The notes: generated from the letters alone by a model not told the origin. A stretch of 8,629 nucleotides of DNA from Bacteroidales bacterium (GCA_026996635.1 JALWKH010000454.1:1-8629), one strand, 5' to 3'; counted from the first letter of the stretch, positions 1 through 6,807 are shown. Translations and numbers: made by a program.

Positions 1-84
1 TTAATTTTTATGAAAAATTGAAAAAAAACAATACAATGATATACTAAAAGTTTAATTTTTTAGTTTAATAATCATTTTTAGTCG

Positions 85-98
85 TTTAATAAATTAAA
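85..98. repeat. AT-only inverted repeat upstream of first promoter
   Basis: The sequence reads TTTAAT-AA-ATTAAA, a perfect 6-bp inverted repeat with a 2-nt centre, about 33 bp upstream of the predicted -7 box. The heptamer GTTTAAT occurs at 50-56, 63-69 and 84-90, and two imperfect TTTTTAG...TTTAATAA copies cover about 55-71 and 75-93. It could be a regulator site or an AT-rich upstream element, but in such AT-rich DNA it may be chance. No coding region is visible in 1-161. Confidence 0.25.
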
Positions 99-102
99 AT
101 AC

Positions 103-120
103 AGCCGGCTTAAGGTACCT
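103..120. repeat. Paired 8-bp palindromes in the glgA-like gene promoter
   Basis: Two perfect 8-bp palindromes, AGCCGGCT (103-110) and AGGTACCT (113-120), are separated by TA, and a third palindrome, CTTAAG (109-114), bridges them. This GC-rich island lies in an otherwise AT-rich leader and covers the position expected for the -33 promoter element. That placement would suit an operator, but I recognise no known binding site. Confidence 0.3.
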
Positions 121-130
121 ATTTTTTTAT

Positions 131-138
131 TATCTTTG
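131..138 (+). promoter_or_regulatory. Bacteroidota-type -7 box, promoter of the glgA-like/DUF4270/glmS/ispD operon
   Basis: TATCTTTG matches the Bacteroidota -7 consensus TAnnTTTG exactly and is followed by C and an A tract, as often seen. No good TTTG -33 element is visible at the expected distance. Transcription would start near 143-146, giving a 5' leader of about 16-19 nt before the ATG at 162. No comparable box was noticed in the short junctions before the next three genes, so this is the likely promoter for all four. Confidence 0.6.
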
Positions 139-161
139 CAAAAAAAAACCGTACATCGCTT

Positions 162-1007
162 ATGAAAAAAAAGAAAAAGGAAGACATTAGAGTTCTTTTT
201 ATTTTTCAGGAAATATCACCTTTCGTAAAAGAAACCGACAGGTCGTTGCTTGGACATATGCTGCCTCGTAAAATTCAAGAAAAAGGTGGAGAAATCAGAA
301 CATTTATGCCATCTTACGGTATTATTAATGAAAGGAAAAACCAACTTCACGAAGTTATCAGGTTGTCAGGTACAAATATTGTGATTAATGATAACGATAA
401 TCCTCTCATAATCAAAGTTTCTTCAATTCCTCTGGCTCGGATGCAAATTTATTTTATTGACAATGAAGACTATTTTGTAAACAGGGCAATTCTTCGTGAT
501 GACGAAGGGAATTTTTATGAAGACAATGATGAAAGAGCGATTTTCTTTACAAAAGGAGTTTTGGAAACCGTAAAGAAATTAAGGTGGATACCGGATATTA
601 TACATATAAGTGGGTGGATAGGCCATTTGTTTCCGTTGTATATTAAGCAGGTGTATAAAGATGAGCCCTATTTCCAAAATGCAAAAATTGTTTATTCTTT
701 ATATGATGATAAATTTGATGGGGAATTGAATAAAAAATACAAGGATAAACTGAAATTTGATAACATCCCGGCTTCAACTTTGAAGATACTTTCGCCTCCT
801 AACTATGTAAATACTTTAAAGTTGGCATTGAATTTTTCCGATGGAGTTTCTTTTATGGATGATAATGTTGATGAAGAAATTGTTAAGTACATAGATAAAT
901 TAAAAATACCTTCACTGGGCAAAGCAGATATAAATACTGAAGATTATGCAGACAAATACCTCGAATTCTACAAAAAGCTGCTTTCTACGGAATATATTCA
1001 AGCTTAG
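162..1007 (+). CDS. Glycogen/starch synthase-like protein, stand-alone GT5 N-terminal domain, probably not a standard glycogen synthase
   Basis: The 281-residue protein resembles only the N-terminal Rossmann half of a GT5 glycogen synthase. Full GlgA is about 480 residues, and the C-terminal GT-B domain that holds much of the ADP-glucose site is absent. Family-like landmarks are the opening strand VLFIFQEISPF (11-21), EIRTFMPSYG (44-53), DNDERAIFF, and WIPDIIH...LYIK (about 142-161). Two functional motifs have decayed: the KTGGL-type loop reads K23-E-T-D-R, and the HxHDW region reads H148-I-S-G-W152. As I recall it, Bacteroidales carry a related short protein in the same place, often annotated glycogen synthase. 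The sequence suggests a catalytically altered or non-catalytic sugar-binding or regulatory protein. The ATG is 24 nt after the -7 box and starts a lysine-rich leader. The last 62 nt overlap the next gene in another frame. The fold is fairly sure; the function is unknown. Confidence 0.8.
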   Translation: MKKKKKEDIRVLFIFQEISPFVKETDRSLLGHMLPRKIQEKGGEIRTFMPSYGIINERKNQLHEVIRLSGTNIVINDNDNPLIIKVSSIPLARMQIYFIDNEDYFVNRAILRDDEGNFYEDNDERAIFFTKGVLETVKKLRWIPDIIHISGWIGHLFPLYIKQVYKDEPYFQNAKIVYSLYDDKFDGELNKKYKDKLKFDNIPASTLKILSPPNYVNTLKLALNFSDGVSFMDDNVDEEIVKYIDKLKIPSLGKADINTEDYADKYLEFYKKLLSTEYIQA

Positions 1008-2232
1008 CTTGTTGCTTCCGGTTTTTTTTCAGCTTTTTTGGGGTTGTAAAAAGGATGACGGAACACTTGGATTGAGTGTGTATGACGGGGAAGTTTTAGA
1101 TGCAGAAATTGTTACTCTTAATAACTTTAATGTTTATCCCTATCAAGAAGACTCCGTTTCTACGGATGAAAGGTCGAAAATCTTATTGGGAAGTTATTAC
1201 GATCCTGTTTTCGGCAGCGTAAAGGCTGAGTTTGCCGCTCAATTTTTGCTAAACTCATTTAATGTGGATTTTGGCAATAATCCTCAGGCAGATTCCGTAA
1301 AGTTAAGATTAAAGTGTGTCGGTTATTACGGGACTGATACAACAACAGTCCAGACTTTTAAAATTTATAAGCTGACAGAGCCGCTTGTTCGCGATACTGT
1401 TTATTATGCAAATACGGATATTTCTGCAATGGCTGATTTGTCTTCGCCTTTAGCAGAATATTCGGTTGCTTTTAATCCTAACAGCGGATACTTAGAAATT
1501 CCACTGCCTGTAGAACTCGGTAATGACTTGTTGAACGATACAGCCGCATATTCCGACAATGAAACTTTCACTCAGGCATTCAAAGGTTTATATGTTGCTG
1601 CCGAAGATGTGAATAGTGGTGGATCTGTCTATTATTTTTCTCCAATAACTGAAGATGGAGTAGTGATGACCGTATATTTCCACAATGATTCTCTTGATTC
1701 GTTGAATTATAATTATTATGTGACACAAAAGTCAGCTTATTTCAATCTGTTTTATCACGATTATACCGGTACGCCTGTAGAAACATATTTGCAAGATAGC
1801 ATAGCTGAAGAAGATTATGCTTATGTGCAAGCGGCAGCAGGTGTTAAATCCATTGTTGATATTTCTCCTTTGCTTACTTTTAAGGATAGTGGTATTGTAG
1901 GCATCAATAAAGCAGAACTGATTTTGGATGTGGATACAAGCCAGAATAACGGTCTTGACCCGCCTGAAAGATTACTTTTGGAAATTATTGATGATAATGA
2001 AACTTTTGATGCTCCATATGATTATTTTATGAATAGCCAATATTTCAATGGATATTACGATGTAACTTCGGGTCAATATAAATTTGTCATTACTCAATAT
2101 GCACAGGAATTGCTAAAGGGATTGCAAACTGATACAAAACTCAAGATTTTCCCGGAAGCAACAAAAACAATAGCAAGAAGGGTCATACTTAAAAAAGATT
2201 TTAAGTTGAAAGTTGTTTACACTAAATTTTAA
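946..2232 (+). CDS. DUF4270 family surface-exposed lipoprotein
   Basis: The 428-residue protein begins with a lipoprotein signal peptide: a basic n-region (K10, R15, K19), a hydrophobic stretch LSLLLPVFFQLFWG (20-33) and lipobox cysteine C34. The residues after it, K-K-D-D-G, fit the Bacteroidota lipoprotein export signal X-K-(D/E)2-X, so the mature protein is predicted to be lipidated and displayed on the outer face of the outer membrane. The rest is beta-rich and typical of DUF4270, with LLGSYYDPVFGSV, an AQFLLN segment and ADSVKLRLKCVGYYG in the first third. DUF4270 has no biochemical function that I know of. The start lies 62 nt inside the preceding gene. The only later in-frame candidate I found, TTG at 1009, would lose the basic n-region, so ATG 946 is preferred. 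It is followed after 12 nt by glmS. Confidence 0.85.
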   Translation: MQTNTSNSTKSCFLRNIFKLSLLLPVFFQLFWGCKKDDGTLGLSVYDGEVLDAEIVTLNNFNVYPYQEDSVSTDERSKILLGSYYDPVFGSVKAEFAAQFLLNSFNVDFGNNPQADSVKLRLKCVGYYGTDTTTVQTFKIYKLTEPLVRDTVYYANTDISAMADLSSPLAEYSVAFNPNSGYLEIPLPVELGNDLLNDTAAYSDNETFTQAFKGLYVAAEDVNSGGSVYYFSPITEDGVVMTVYFHNDSLDSLNYNYYVTQKSAYFNLFYHDYTGTPVETYLQDSIAEEDYAYVQAAAGVKSIVDISPLLTFKDSGIVGINKAELILDVDTSQNNGLDPPERLLLEIIDDNETFDAPYDYFMNSQYFNGYYDVTSGQYKFVITQYAQELLKGLQTDTKLKIFPEATKTIARRVILKKDFKLKVVYTKF

Positions 2233-2244
2233 AGATTAACAATT

Positions 2245-4095
2245 ATGTGTGGTATTGTAGGTTATATAGGACATAAAGAAGCATATCCTATTTTGATAAA
2301 CGGTCTGAAGAGGCTGGAATACAGAGGATATGATTCGGCAGGTATTGCACTGATTGACGGTGCACCGAAAGTTTATAAAAAGAAAGGAAAGGTTTCCGAC
2401 CTTGAAAATTTTGTTAAAGGTAAAGATGTGTCGGGAACTATTGGAATTGCACATACAAGATGGGCTACACACGGAGAGCCGAACGATATAAATGCACACC
2501 CCCATGTCTCGATGAATGGGAAGTTTATCATCATTCATAACGGAATAATTGAAAATTACAGCAAATTAAAAGATAAACTTGAAGCACGGGGGTATGTATT
2601 TAAAACTGAAACCGATACCGAAGTTTTGGTTAACTTGATAGAATACATTTATTTAAAAGCACGTGAAGCAGGCAGGAATTTAAGTGCGGCAGATTCCGTA
2701 ATGTTAGCTTTGCATAAGGTTATCGGGGCTTACGGAATTCTTGTTTTGTCAGTGGATGAACCCGATAAACTTATTGCGGCAAGAAACGGTAGTCCGTTGG
2801 TTATCGGTGTCGGAAAAAACGAATACTTTTTTGCTTCCGACGCAACACCTATAGTAGAGCATACCAAAAGTGTGATTTATATGAATGACGGTGACTTTGC
2901 CGTTGTAACTAAAGATAATTTTAACCTTAAAACTATATCTAACGATCCCGTAGAGCCTGAAATAAAGAAGTTGGATATAGACATTGCATCCATTGAAAAA
3001 GGCGGCTACGATCACTTTATGCTCAAGGAAATTTTTGAACAACCGCAATCAATAAAAGATACTTTTAGAGGAAGAATTTCTCATGATTTGGACAATATTG
3101 TTTTGGGTGGTCTTCACAAAGTGATGGACAAATTGGTTGATGCCAAAAGAATAATTATTGTAGGTTGCGGTACTTCTTGGCATGCAGGATTGGTCGGAGA
3201 ATACTTAATAGAAGAATATGCAAGAATACCTGTTGAAGTGGAATATGGGTCGGAATTCAGATACAGAAACCCTATTTTGTACGAAGACGATATTGTAATT
3301 GCAATAAGCCAAAGCGGGGAAACAGCTGATACACTGGCTGCCATTCGTATGGCAAAAGAGAGGAACGTTACTGTGTTGGGGATTTGCAATGTGGTAGGTT
3401 CAAGTATCCCGAGGGAAACCGATGCAGGTGTTTATACTCATGCCGGTCCCGAAATAGGTGTGGCTTCCACAAAGGCTTTCACGGCACAAGTTACTGTGCT
3501 TACGATGTTGGCTTACCTGTTGGGACATAAGAAAGGTGTAATCTCAAAAGATGAGTTTAGAAACTTGCTTAAGGAACTTCATCAGATACCGGATAAAATT
3601 TCCGAAGTGCTCAAGTCAAACGATTATATCCTGAAAGTAGCACAAAAGTTTACCGAATCGACCAATTTCTTGTATTTAGGTCGAGGGGTATTATTCCCTG
3701 TAGCATTGGAAGGTGCCCTTAAGCTCAAAGAAATTTCTTACATACATGCCGAAGGTTATCCCGCTGCCGAAATGAAGCACGGACCTATTGCACTTATTGA
3801 TAAGAATATGCCTGTGGTGGTAATTGCTACAAAAGATAAATCTTACGAAAAAATCGTAAGCAACATTCAAGAAATAAAGGCTCGTAACGGTATTGTAATT
3901 GCCGTGGTAACTAAAGGTGATACTACTATTGCCAATATGGCTGATTATTTAATAGAAGTTCCCGAAACACACGATTCTTTAGCTCCGTTGCTTACGGTAG
4001 TGCCTTTGCAGTTGTTGGCATACCATATTGCAGTGCTTAGAGGTTGCAATGTAGATCAGCCGAGAAATCTTGCAAAATCGGTAACGGTTGAGTAA
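2245..4095 (+). CDS. glmS: Glutamine-fructose-6-phosphate aminotransferase (isomerizing)
   Basis: GlmS converts fructose-6-phosphate and glutamine to glucosamine-6-phosphate, the first committed step to UDP-GlcNAc for peptidoglycan and lipid A. The 616 residues are complete. The N-terminal class II glutaminase domain (about 2-225) has nucleophile C2 in MCGIVGYIG, then RLEYRGYDSAG, HTRWATHG (70-77), HNGIIENY and ETDTEV. Two SIS isomerase domains follow (about 290-430 and 460-605), with CGTSWHAG from C308, SQSGETADT, EIGVASTKAFTAQ and AEMKHGP (H512). It ends in the invariant DQPRNLAKSVTVE with K611. C308, H512 and K611 match E. coli C300, H504 and K603 with a constant offset of 8. The ATG must be used because cysteine 2 becomes the N-terminal nucleophile. 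The 12-nt gap upstream leaves no room for a glmS ribozyme. The stop codon overlaps ispD by 1 nt (TAATG). Confidence 0.98.
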   Translation: MCGIVGYIGHKEAYPILINGLKRLEYRGYDSAGIALIDGAPKVYKKKGKVSDLENFVKGKDVSGTIGIAHTRWATHGEPNDINAHPHVSMNGKFIIIHNGIIENYSKLKDKLEARGYVFKTETDTEVLVNLIEYIYLKAREAGRNLSAADSVMLALHKVIGAYGILVLSVDEPDKLIAARNGSPLVIGVGKNEYFFASDATPIVEHTKSVIYMNDGDFAVVTKDNFNLKTISNDPVEPEIKKLDIDIASIEKGGYDHFMLKEIFEQPQSIKDTFRGRISHDLDNIVLGGLHKVMDKLVDAKRIIIVGCGTSWHAGLVGEYLIEEYARIPVEVEYGSEFRYRNPILYEDDIVIAISQSGETADTLAAIRMAKERNVTVLGICNVVGSSIPRETDAGVYTHAGPEIGVASTKAFTAQVTVLTMLAYLLGHKKGVISKDEFRNLLKELHQIPDKISEVLKSNDYILKVAQKFTESTNFLYLGRGVLFPVALEGALKLKEISYIHAEGYPAAEMKHGPIALIDKNMPVVVIATKDKSYEKIVSNIQEIKARNGIVIAVVTKGDTTIANMADYLIEVPETHDSLAPLLTVVPLQLLAYHIAVLRGCNVDQPRNLAKSVTVE

Positions 4096-4778
4096 TGACC
4101 GCTAGCAACATATATGTTATTATTGTTGCAGGGGGGAGTGGCAAAAGAATGTCGTCTTCCCTCCCGAAACAATTTTTATCGGTTAACGGAACTCCCATAA
4201 TCGTTCATACCATTAACAAGTTTGATAAAGCTTTAGAAGATTTTAATTTAATTGTGGTTATGAATCCCGAATGGATTGGGTATTGGGATGAGTTGGCACA
4301 TAAATTTGATGTCAGGACACATACTGTTGTAGAAGGTGGTGCAGAGCGTTTTTTTTCGGTAAAAAATGCCCTAAATTCCATAAGTGATTCTTCAAGTGAT
4401 GCGGTTGTGCTTATCCACGATGCCGTTCGTCCTTTGGTTGATGAAGAAACTATTCGTAATGTAGTAAATCAGTCTGGAGAAAAGGGATGTTCTATTCCTG
4501 TTGTACCTGTTTCACAAAGTTTAAGGGAGAAATCCGGAGATGGGTTTTCACGTCCTGTTGACAGAAATAATTTTATTGTAGTCCAAACTCCGCAAGGTTT
4601 TAACCTCGCAAAAATAAAGGATGCATATAATTTGGGCTATAAAAAGATATTTACGGATGATGCCACTGTTTTTGAAGCGGCAGGGAACGAATTGTTTTAT
4701 ACGGAGGGTAAATCCTTTAATTTGAAAATCACTTATCCCGAAGATATCTTGCTTGCCGGATGTTTACTTGGCGAATGA
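4095..4778 (+). CDS. ispD: 2-C-methyl-D-erythritol 4-phosphate cytidylyltransferase
   Basis: IspD joins CTP and MEP to give CDP-methylerythritol in the MEP isoprenoid pathway, a cytosolic dimeric enzyme. The 227 residues (E. coli about 236) contain the CTP loop AGGSGKRM...PKQF (12-27, with K17, R18, K25), GGAERFFSVKNAL (81-93), HDAVRP (108-113), a VDRNNFIVVQTPQGF block with R157, FTDDA (186-190) and NLKITYPEDI with K211. One difference is VSQSLRE (139-145), where most relatives have a VxDT/S-type motif, so the usual Asp is Gln141 and the Thr is Ser142. The ATG overlaps the glmS stop as TAATG, suggesting translational coupling. The product supplies isoprenoids including undecaprenyl phosphate, which fits the envelope theme of glmS. 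Confidence 0.95.
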   Translation: MTASNIYVIIVAGGSGKRMSSSLPKQFLSVNGTPIIVHTINKFDKALEDFNLIVVMNPEWIGYWDELAHKFDVRTHTVVEGGAERFFSVKNALNSISDSSSDAVVLIHDAVRPLVDEETIRNVVNQSGEKGCSIPVVPVSQSLREKSGDGFSRPVDRNNFIVVQTPQGFNLAKIKDAYNLGYKKIFTDDATVFEAAGNELFYTEGKSFNLKITYPEDILLAGCLLGE

Positions 4779-4788
4779 TGTTCGGCAT

Positions 4789-4799
4789 AATCAGATATT
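4789..4799 (+). repeat. 11-bp word AATCAGATATT, copy 1 (pdxA promoter)
   Basis: This word lies 11 bp upstream of the pdxA -7 box and recurs exactly at 6797-6807 in the mscS leader. The two copies have the same orientation in the window, but opposite orientation relative to their genes. It could be a shared regulator site or a coincidence in AT-rich DNA. Confidence 0.3.
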
Positions 4800-4810
4800 A
4801 AAAAAAGACT

Positions 4811-4818
4811 TACTTTTG
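4811..4818 (+). promoter_or_regulatory. Bacteroidota-type -7 box, pdxA promoter
   Basis: TACTTTTG matches TAnnTTTG exactly in the 63-nt gap after ispD. No convincing -33 TTTG lies upstream. A start site near 4823-4826 would give a leader of about 16-19 nt to the ATG at 4842. This supports that ATG over the TTG at 4833, which would sit almost at the transcript end. Confidence 0.55.
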
Positions 4819-4830
4819 TAATTCACAAAA
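4814..4830. repeat. Inverted repeat over the pdxA -7 box and start site
   Basis: TTTTGT-AATTC-ACAAAA is a perfect 6-bp inverted repeat with a 5-nt centre. Its left arm lies in the -7 box and its right arm ends at the probable transcript start region. This is a typical place for a repressor operator, but the arms are short and AT-rich. Confidence 0.35.
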
Positions 4831-4841
4831 TCTTGAAAATA

Positions 4842-5960
4842 ATGGCAGACGAAAAAATAAGAGTAGCTGTATCTCACGGTGATATAAACGGCATAAGTTA
4901 CGAAGTAATGCTTAAAACTTTTGCCGACAACAGAATATCGGAAATTTGTACACCTATAATATACGGATCAGCAAAAGTAGCCGCTTACCATAGAAAAAAC
5001 ATAGGGTTGCAGAACTTCAGTTTTAACCAAGTTTTGTCTGCAGAAAAAGTAAATCACAAAAGACCGAATCTCGTAAACTGTGTAGATGGGAACATTAAGG
5101 TGGAATTGGGGCAAACAACAAAAATAGCAGGTGAAGCAGCGATACGTTCGTTGGAATGTGCTCTTACCGATATACTAGAAGGCAAAGCTGATGTTTTGGT
5201 GACAGCTCCTGTAAATAAGCACAGCCTTTATTCCGATAAGTTCCCGTTTAAGGGACATACCGACTTTTTGAGGAGTTATTTTAATGTTAAGAATGTGCTT
5301 ATGTTTATGATTAGCGAAAACATAAAAGTCGGTGTTGTTACGGGACATATTCCTCTGTCGAGTGTGGTGGAAAAGATTAATGCAGACCTTGTATATGAAA
5401 AGATTAAGTTGATGCACAACAGCTTGAAGATGGATTTTAACATTCGTAAGCCTAGAATTGCAGTGCTCGGGTTAAATCCGCATGCAGGCGATAACGGGTT
5501 GTTGGGCGAAGAAGAAAAGTATATAATTGCTCCAGCCATAAAACAAGCGTTCGAAGAAGGGATAAAAGTGTTCGGTCCTTATCCTGCCGACAGTTTCTTT
5601 GGTGCAGGACATTATAAAAAGTTTGATGCAACACTTGCAATGTATCACGACCAAGGGCTGATACCTTTCAAGACTTTGAGTTTCGGACAAGGTGTAAATT
5701 ATACAGCAGGATTGCCGATTGTGAGAACATCACCCGATCACGGTGTAGGTTACGATATTGTTGGAGATAACAAATCCAATCCGGATTCGTTCAGGAATGC
5801 AATTTATTTGGCAATAGATATTTACCGCAACCGCAAAATGAACATCGAGTTAAAATCGGGAGCTCTTAAGAAAAGCTTAGACCAGGTAAATAAAGCTACG
5901 GAAGACGAAAATATCAATCTGGAACAAATTCAGGAAGAAGACGACGGAATCATCATTTAA
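4842..5960 (+). CDS. pdxA: 4-hydroxythreonine-4-phosphate dehydrogenase
   Basis: PdxA oxidises 4-phosphohydroxy-L-threonine with NAD(P) in the DXP-dependent pyridoxal phosphate pathway; its product is joined to DXP by PdxJ. The 372-residue protein carries the family blocks in order: SHGDINGISYEV (11-22), VLVTAPVNKHSL (118-129), KGHTDFLR (137-144), GHIPL with H169, LNPHAGDNGLLGEEE with H214, GPYPADSFF, and LAMYHDQGLIPFK with H269. H169, H214 and H269 line up with the three metal ligands of E. coli PdxA (H166, H211, H266). The GDINGI form replaces the usual GDPAGI and is, as I recall, usual in Bacteroidota. The late block reads SPDHGVGYDIVG (297-308), where relatives usually have DHGTA. ATG 4842 is chosen over TTG 4833 because homologues start close to this point and it fits the promoter. 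An acidic tail follows residue 350. The stop interlocks with the convergent mscS stop. Confidence 0.95.
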   Translation: MADEKIRVAVSHGDINGISYEVMLKTFADNRISEICTPIIYGSAKVAAYHRKNIGLQNFSFNQVLSAEKVNHKRPNLVNCVDGNIKVELGQTTKIAGEAAIRSLECALTDILEGKADVLVTAPVNKHSLYSDKFPFKGHTDFLRSYFNVKNVLMFMISENIKVGVVTGHIPLSSVVEKINADLVYEKIKLMHNSLKMDFNIRKPRIAVLGLNPHAGDNGLLGEEEKYIIAPAIKQAFEEGIKVFGPYPADSFFGAGHYKKFDATLAMYHDQGLIPFKTLSFGQGVNYTAGLPIVRTSPDHGVGYDIVGDNKSNPDSFRNAIYLAIDIYRNRKMNIELKSGALKKSLDQVNKATEDENINLEQIQEEDDGIII

Positions 5961-6793
5961 GAATTTGTGCCGGGGAATTGCTTAATGTAAACATCTTGTT
6001 GCGGGAAGGGTATCTGAATACCTTCGTTTTCGAAGTGCTTGTATATTGAATATCTCAAATCGCTTTTTATATTTCTTACGGTAAAAGTTTCGTTCGTCCA
6101 AAAATAAATTCTGAAAATAAGTGCTGAGTCGCCAAAATCGTTAAACCTTACAAAAGGTTTTGGATTTTTTGCAATTTTCGGATGTTCGTCTGCTACTTTT
6201 AGCAAAATGTTTGTAACCTTATCTACATCAGAACCGTAGGCAACCCCTACTTCAACATAAAATCTGGTTTTTTCGTCTATTGCCGTCCAGTTGATAACAT
6301 TTTCACTGAGAAGTTTTGAGTTGGGAACAATTATAATTACACCGTCGCGTGTTAAAACTTTTGATGTTCTAAGTTTTATTTCTTTTACCGTTGCCACAGT
6401 ATCATCGCTCATCTGGACAACATCTCCAACTCTTACATTTCCTTCGAACAACAAAAAAATTCCTGAAATTATATCATTGAAAATTTGTTGTATACCAAGC
6501 CCCATTCCAACCAAAAATGCGGCAGAAGATGCAATCAGGTAATCTATGTTGACACCTATTATTTCAAGAATGGTAACAATGGCAATAACCCAAGTGAAGT
6601 ATTTGATTAAAATGTAAATTGTTGATATTGTTTTTTTATCGTGTTTTTTTGCCAAACGGTAGAGGAAGATTTTTTTTAGCCCGCGTAAAAAAATGATTGT
6701 AACCGCTATAATAATTATTGCTATGATGATTTGATACGGTGTAAGTATATATTTACCAACTTCGATTAAGTGATAGCCTAAAATTTCTCTCAT
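5957..6793 (-). CDS. MscS-family small-conductance mechanosensitive channel
   Basis: This inner-membrane channel opens under membrane tension and releases solutes during osmotic downshock. The 278 residues (E. coli MscS 286) have three membrane helices at about 21-36, 58-81 and 86-116. TM3 has the Ala/Gly-patterned pore helix ASSAAFLVGMGLG followed by IQQIFNDIISGIFLLFEG. The beta domain follows, with VRVGDVV (120-126), VKEIKLRTSKVLTRDGVIIIVPNSKLLSENVINW, and the C-terminal alpha/beta vestibule ending near GIQIPFPQQDV. It is a minimal MscS without extra N-terminal helices. ATG 6793 is about 20 nt after a -7 box on the same strand. The gene diverges from the M16 peptidase gene, and its 3' end overlaps pdxA by 4 nt. 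The family is certain; which paralogue this is cannot be told. Confidence 0.93.
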   Translation of the reverse strand: MREILGYHLIEVGKYILTPYQIIIAIIIIAVTIIFLRGLKKIFLYRLAKKHDKKTISTIYILIKYFTWVIAIVTILEIIGVNIDYLIASSAAFLVGMGLGIQQIFNDIISGIFLLFEGNVRVGDVVQMSDDTVATVKEIKLRTSKVLTRDGVIIIVPNSKLLSENVINWTAIDEKTRFYVEVGVAYGSDVDKVTNILLKVADEHPKIAKNPKPFVRFNDFGDSALIFRIYFWTNETFTVRNIKSDLRYSIYKHFENEGIQIPFPQQDVYIKQFPGTNS

Positions 6794-6796
6794 CAG

Positions 6797-6807
6797 AATC
6801 AGATATT
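6797..6807 (+). repeat. 11-bp word AATCAGATATT, copy 2 (mscS leader)
   Basis: This is the exact second copy of the word at 4789-4799, here just outside the mscS start codon and touching the inverted repeat at 6806-6825. On the mscS transcript it would lie in the untranslated leader. Confidence 0.3.

Noticed and set aside
2233..2244. Possible glmS ribozyme or leader switch before glmS
   Set aside because: Only 12 nt separate the DUF4270 stop from the glmS start, far too short for the ribozyme, and the host group is not known for it.
2236..3389. Open frames on the minus strand across glmS
   Set aside because: They are antisense to a fully conserved enzyme and look like no known protein.
4741..4750. 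AAGATATCTT perfect palindrome near the end of ispD
   Set aside because: It encodes conserved family residues (Glu-Asp-Ile-Leu) and is likely chance.
4779..4810. Rho-independent terminator after ispD
   Set aside because: The A-run at 4800-4806 has no GC-rich stem before it and no T-run on the transcript, so no terminator is supported.
4833..4841. TTG start for pdxA giving three extra residues
   Set aside because: It lies almost at the predicted transcript start; ATG 4842 fits family N-termini and leader length.
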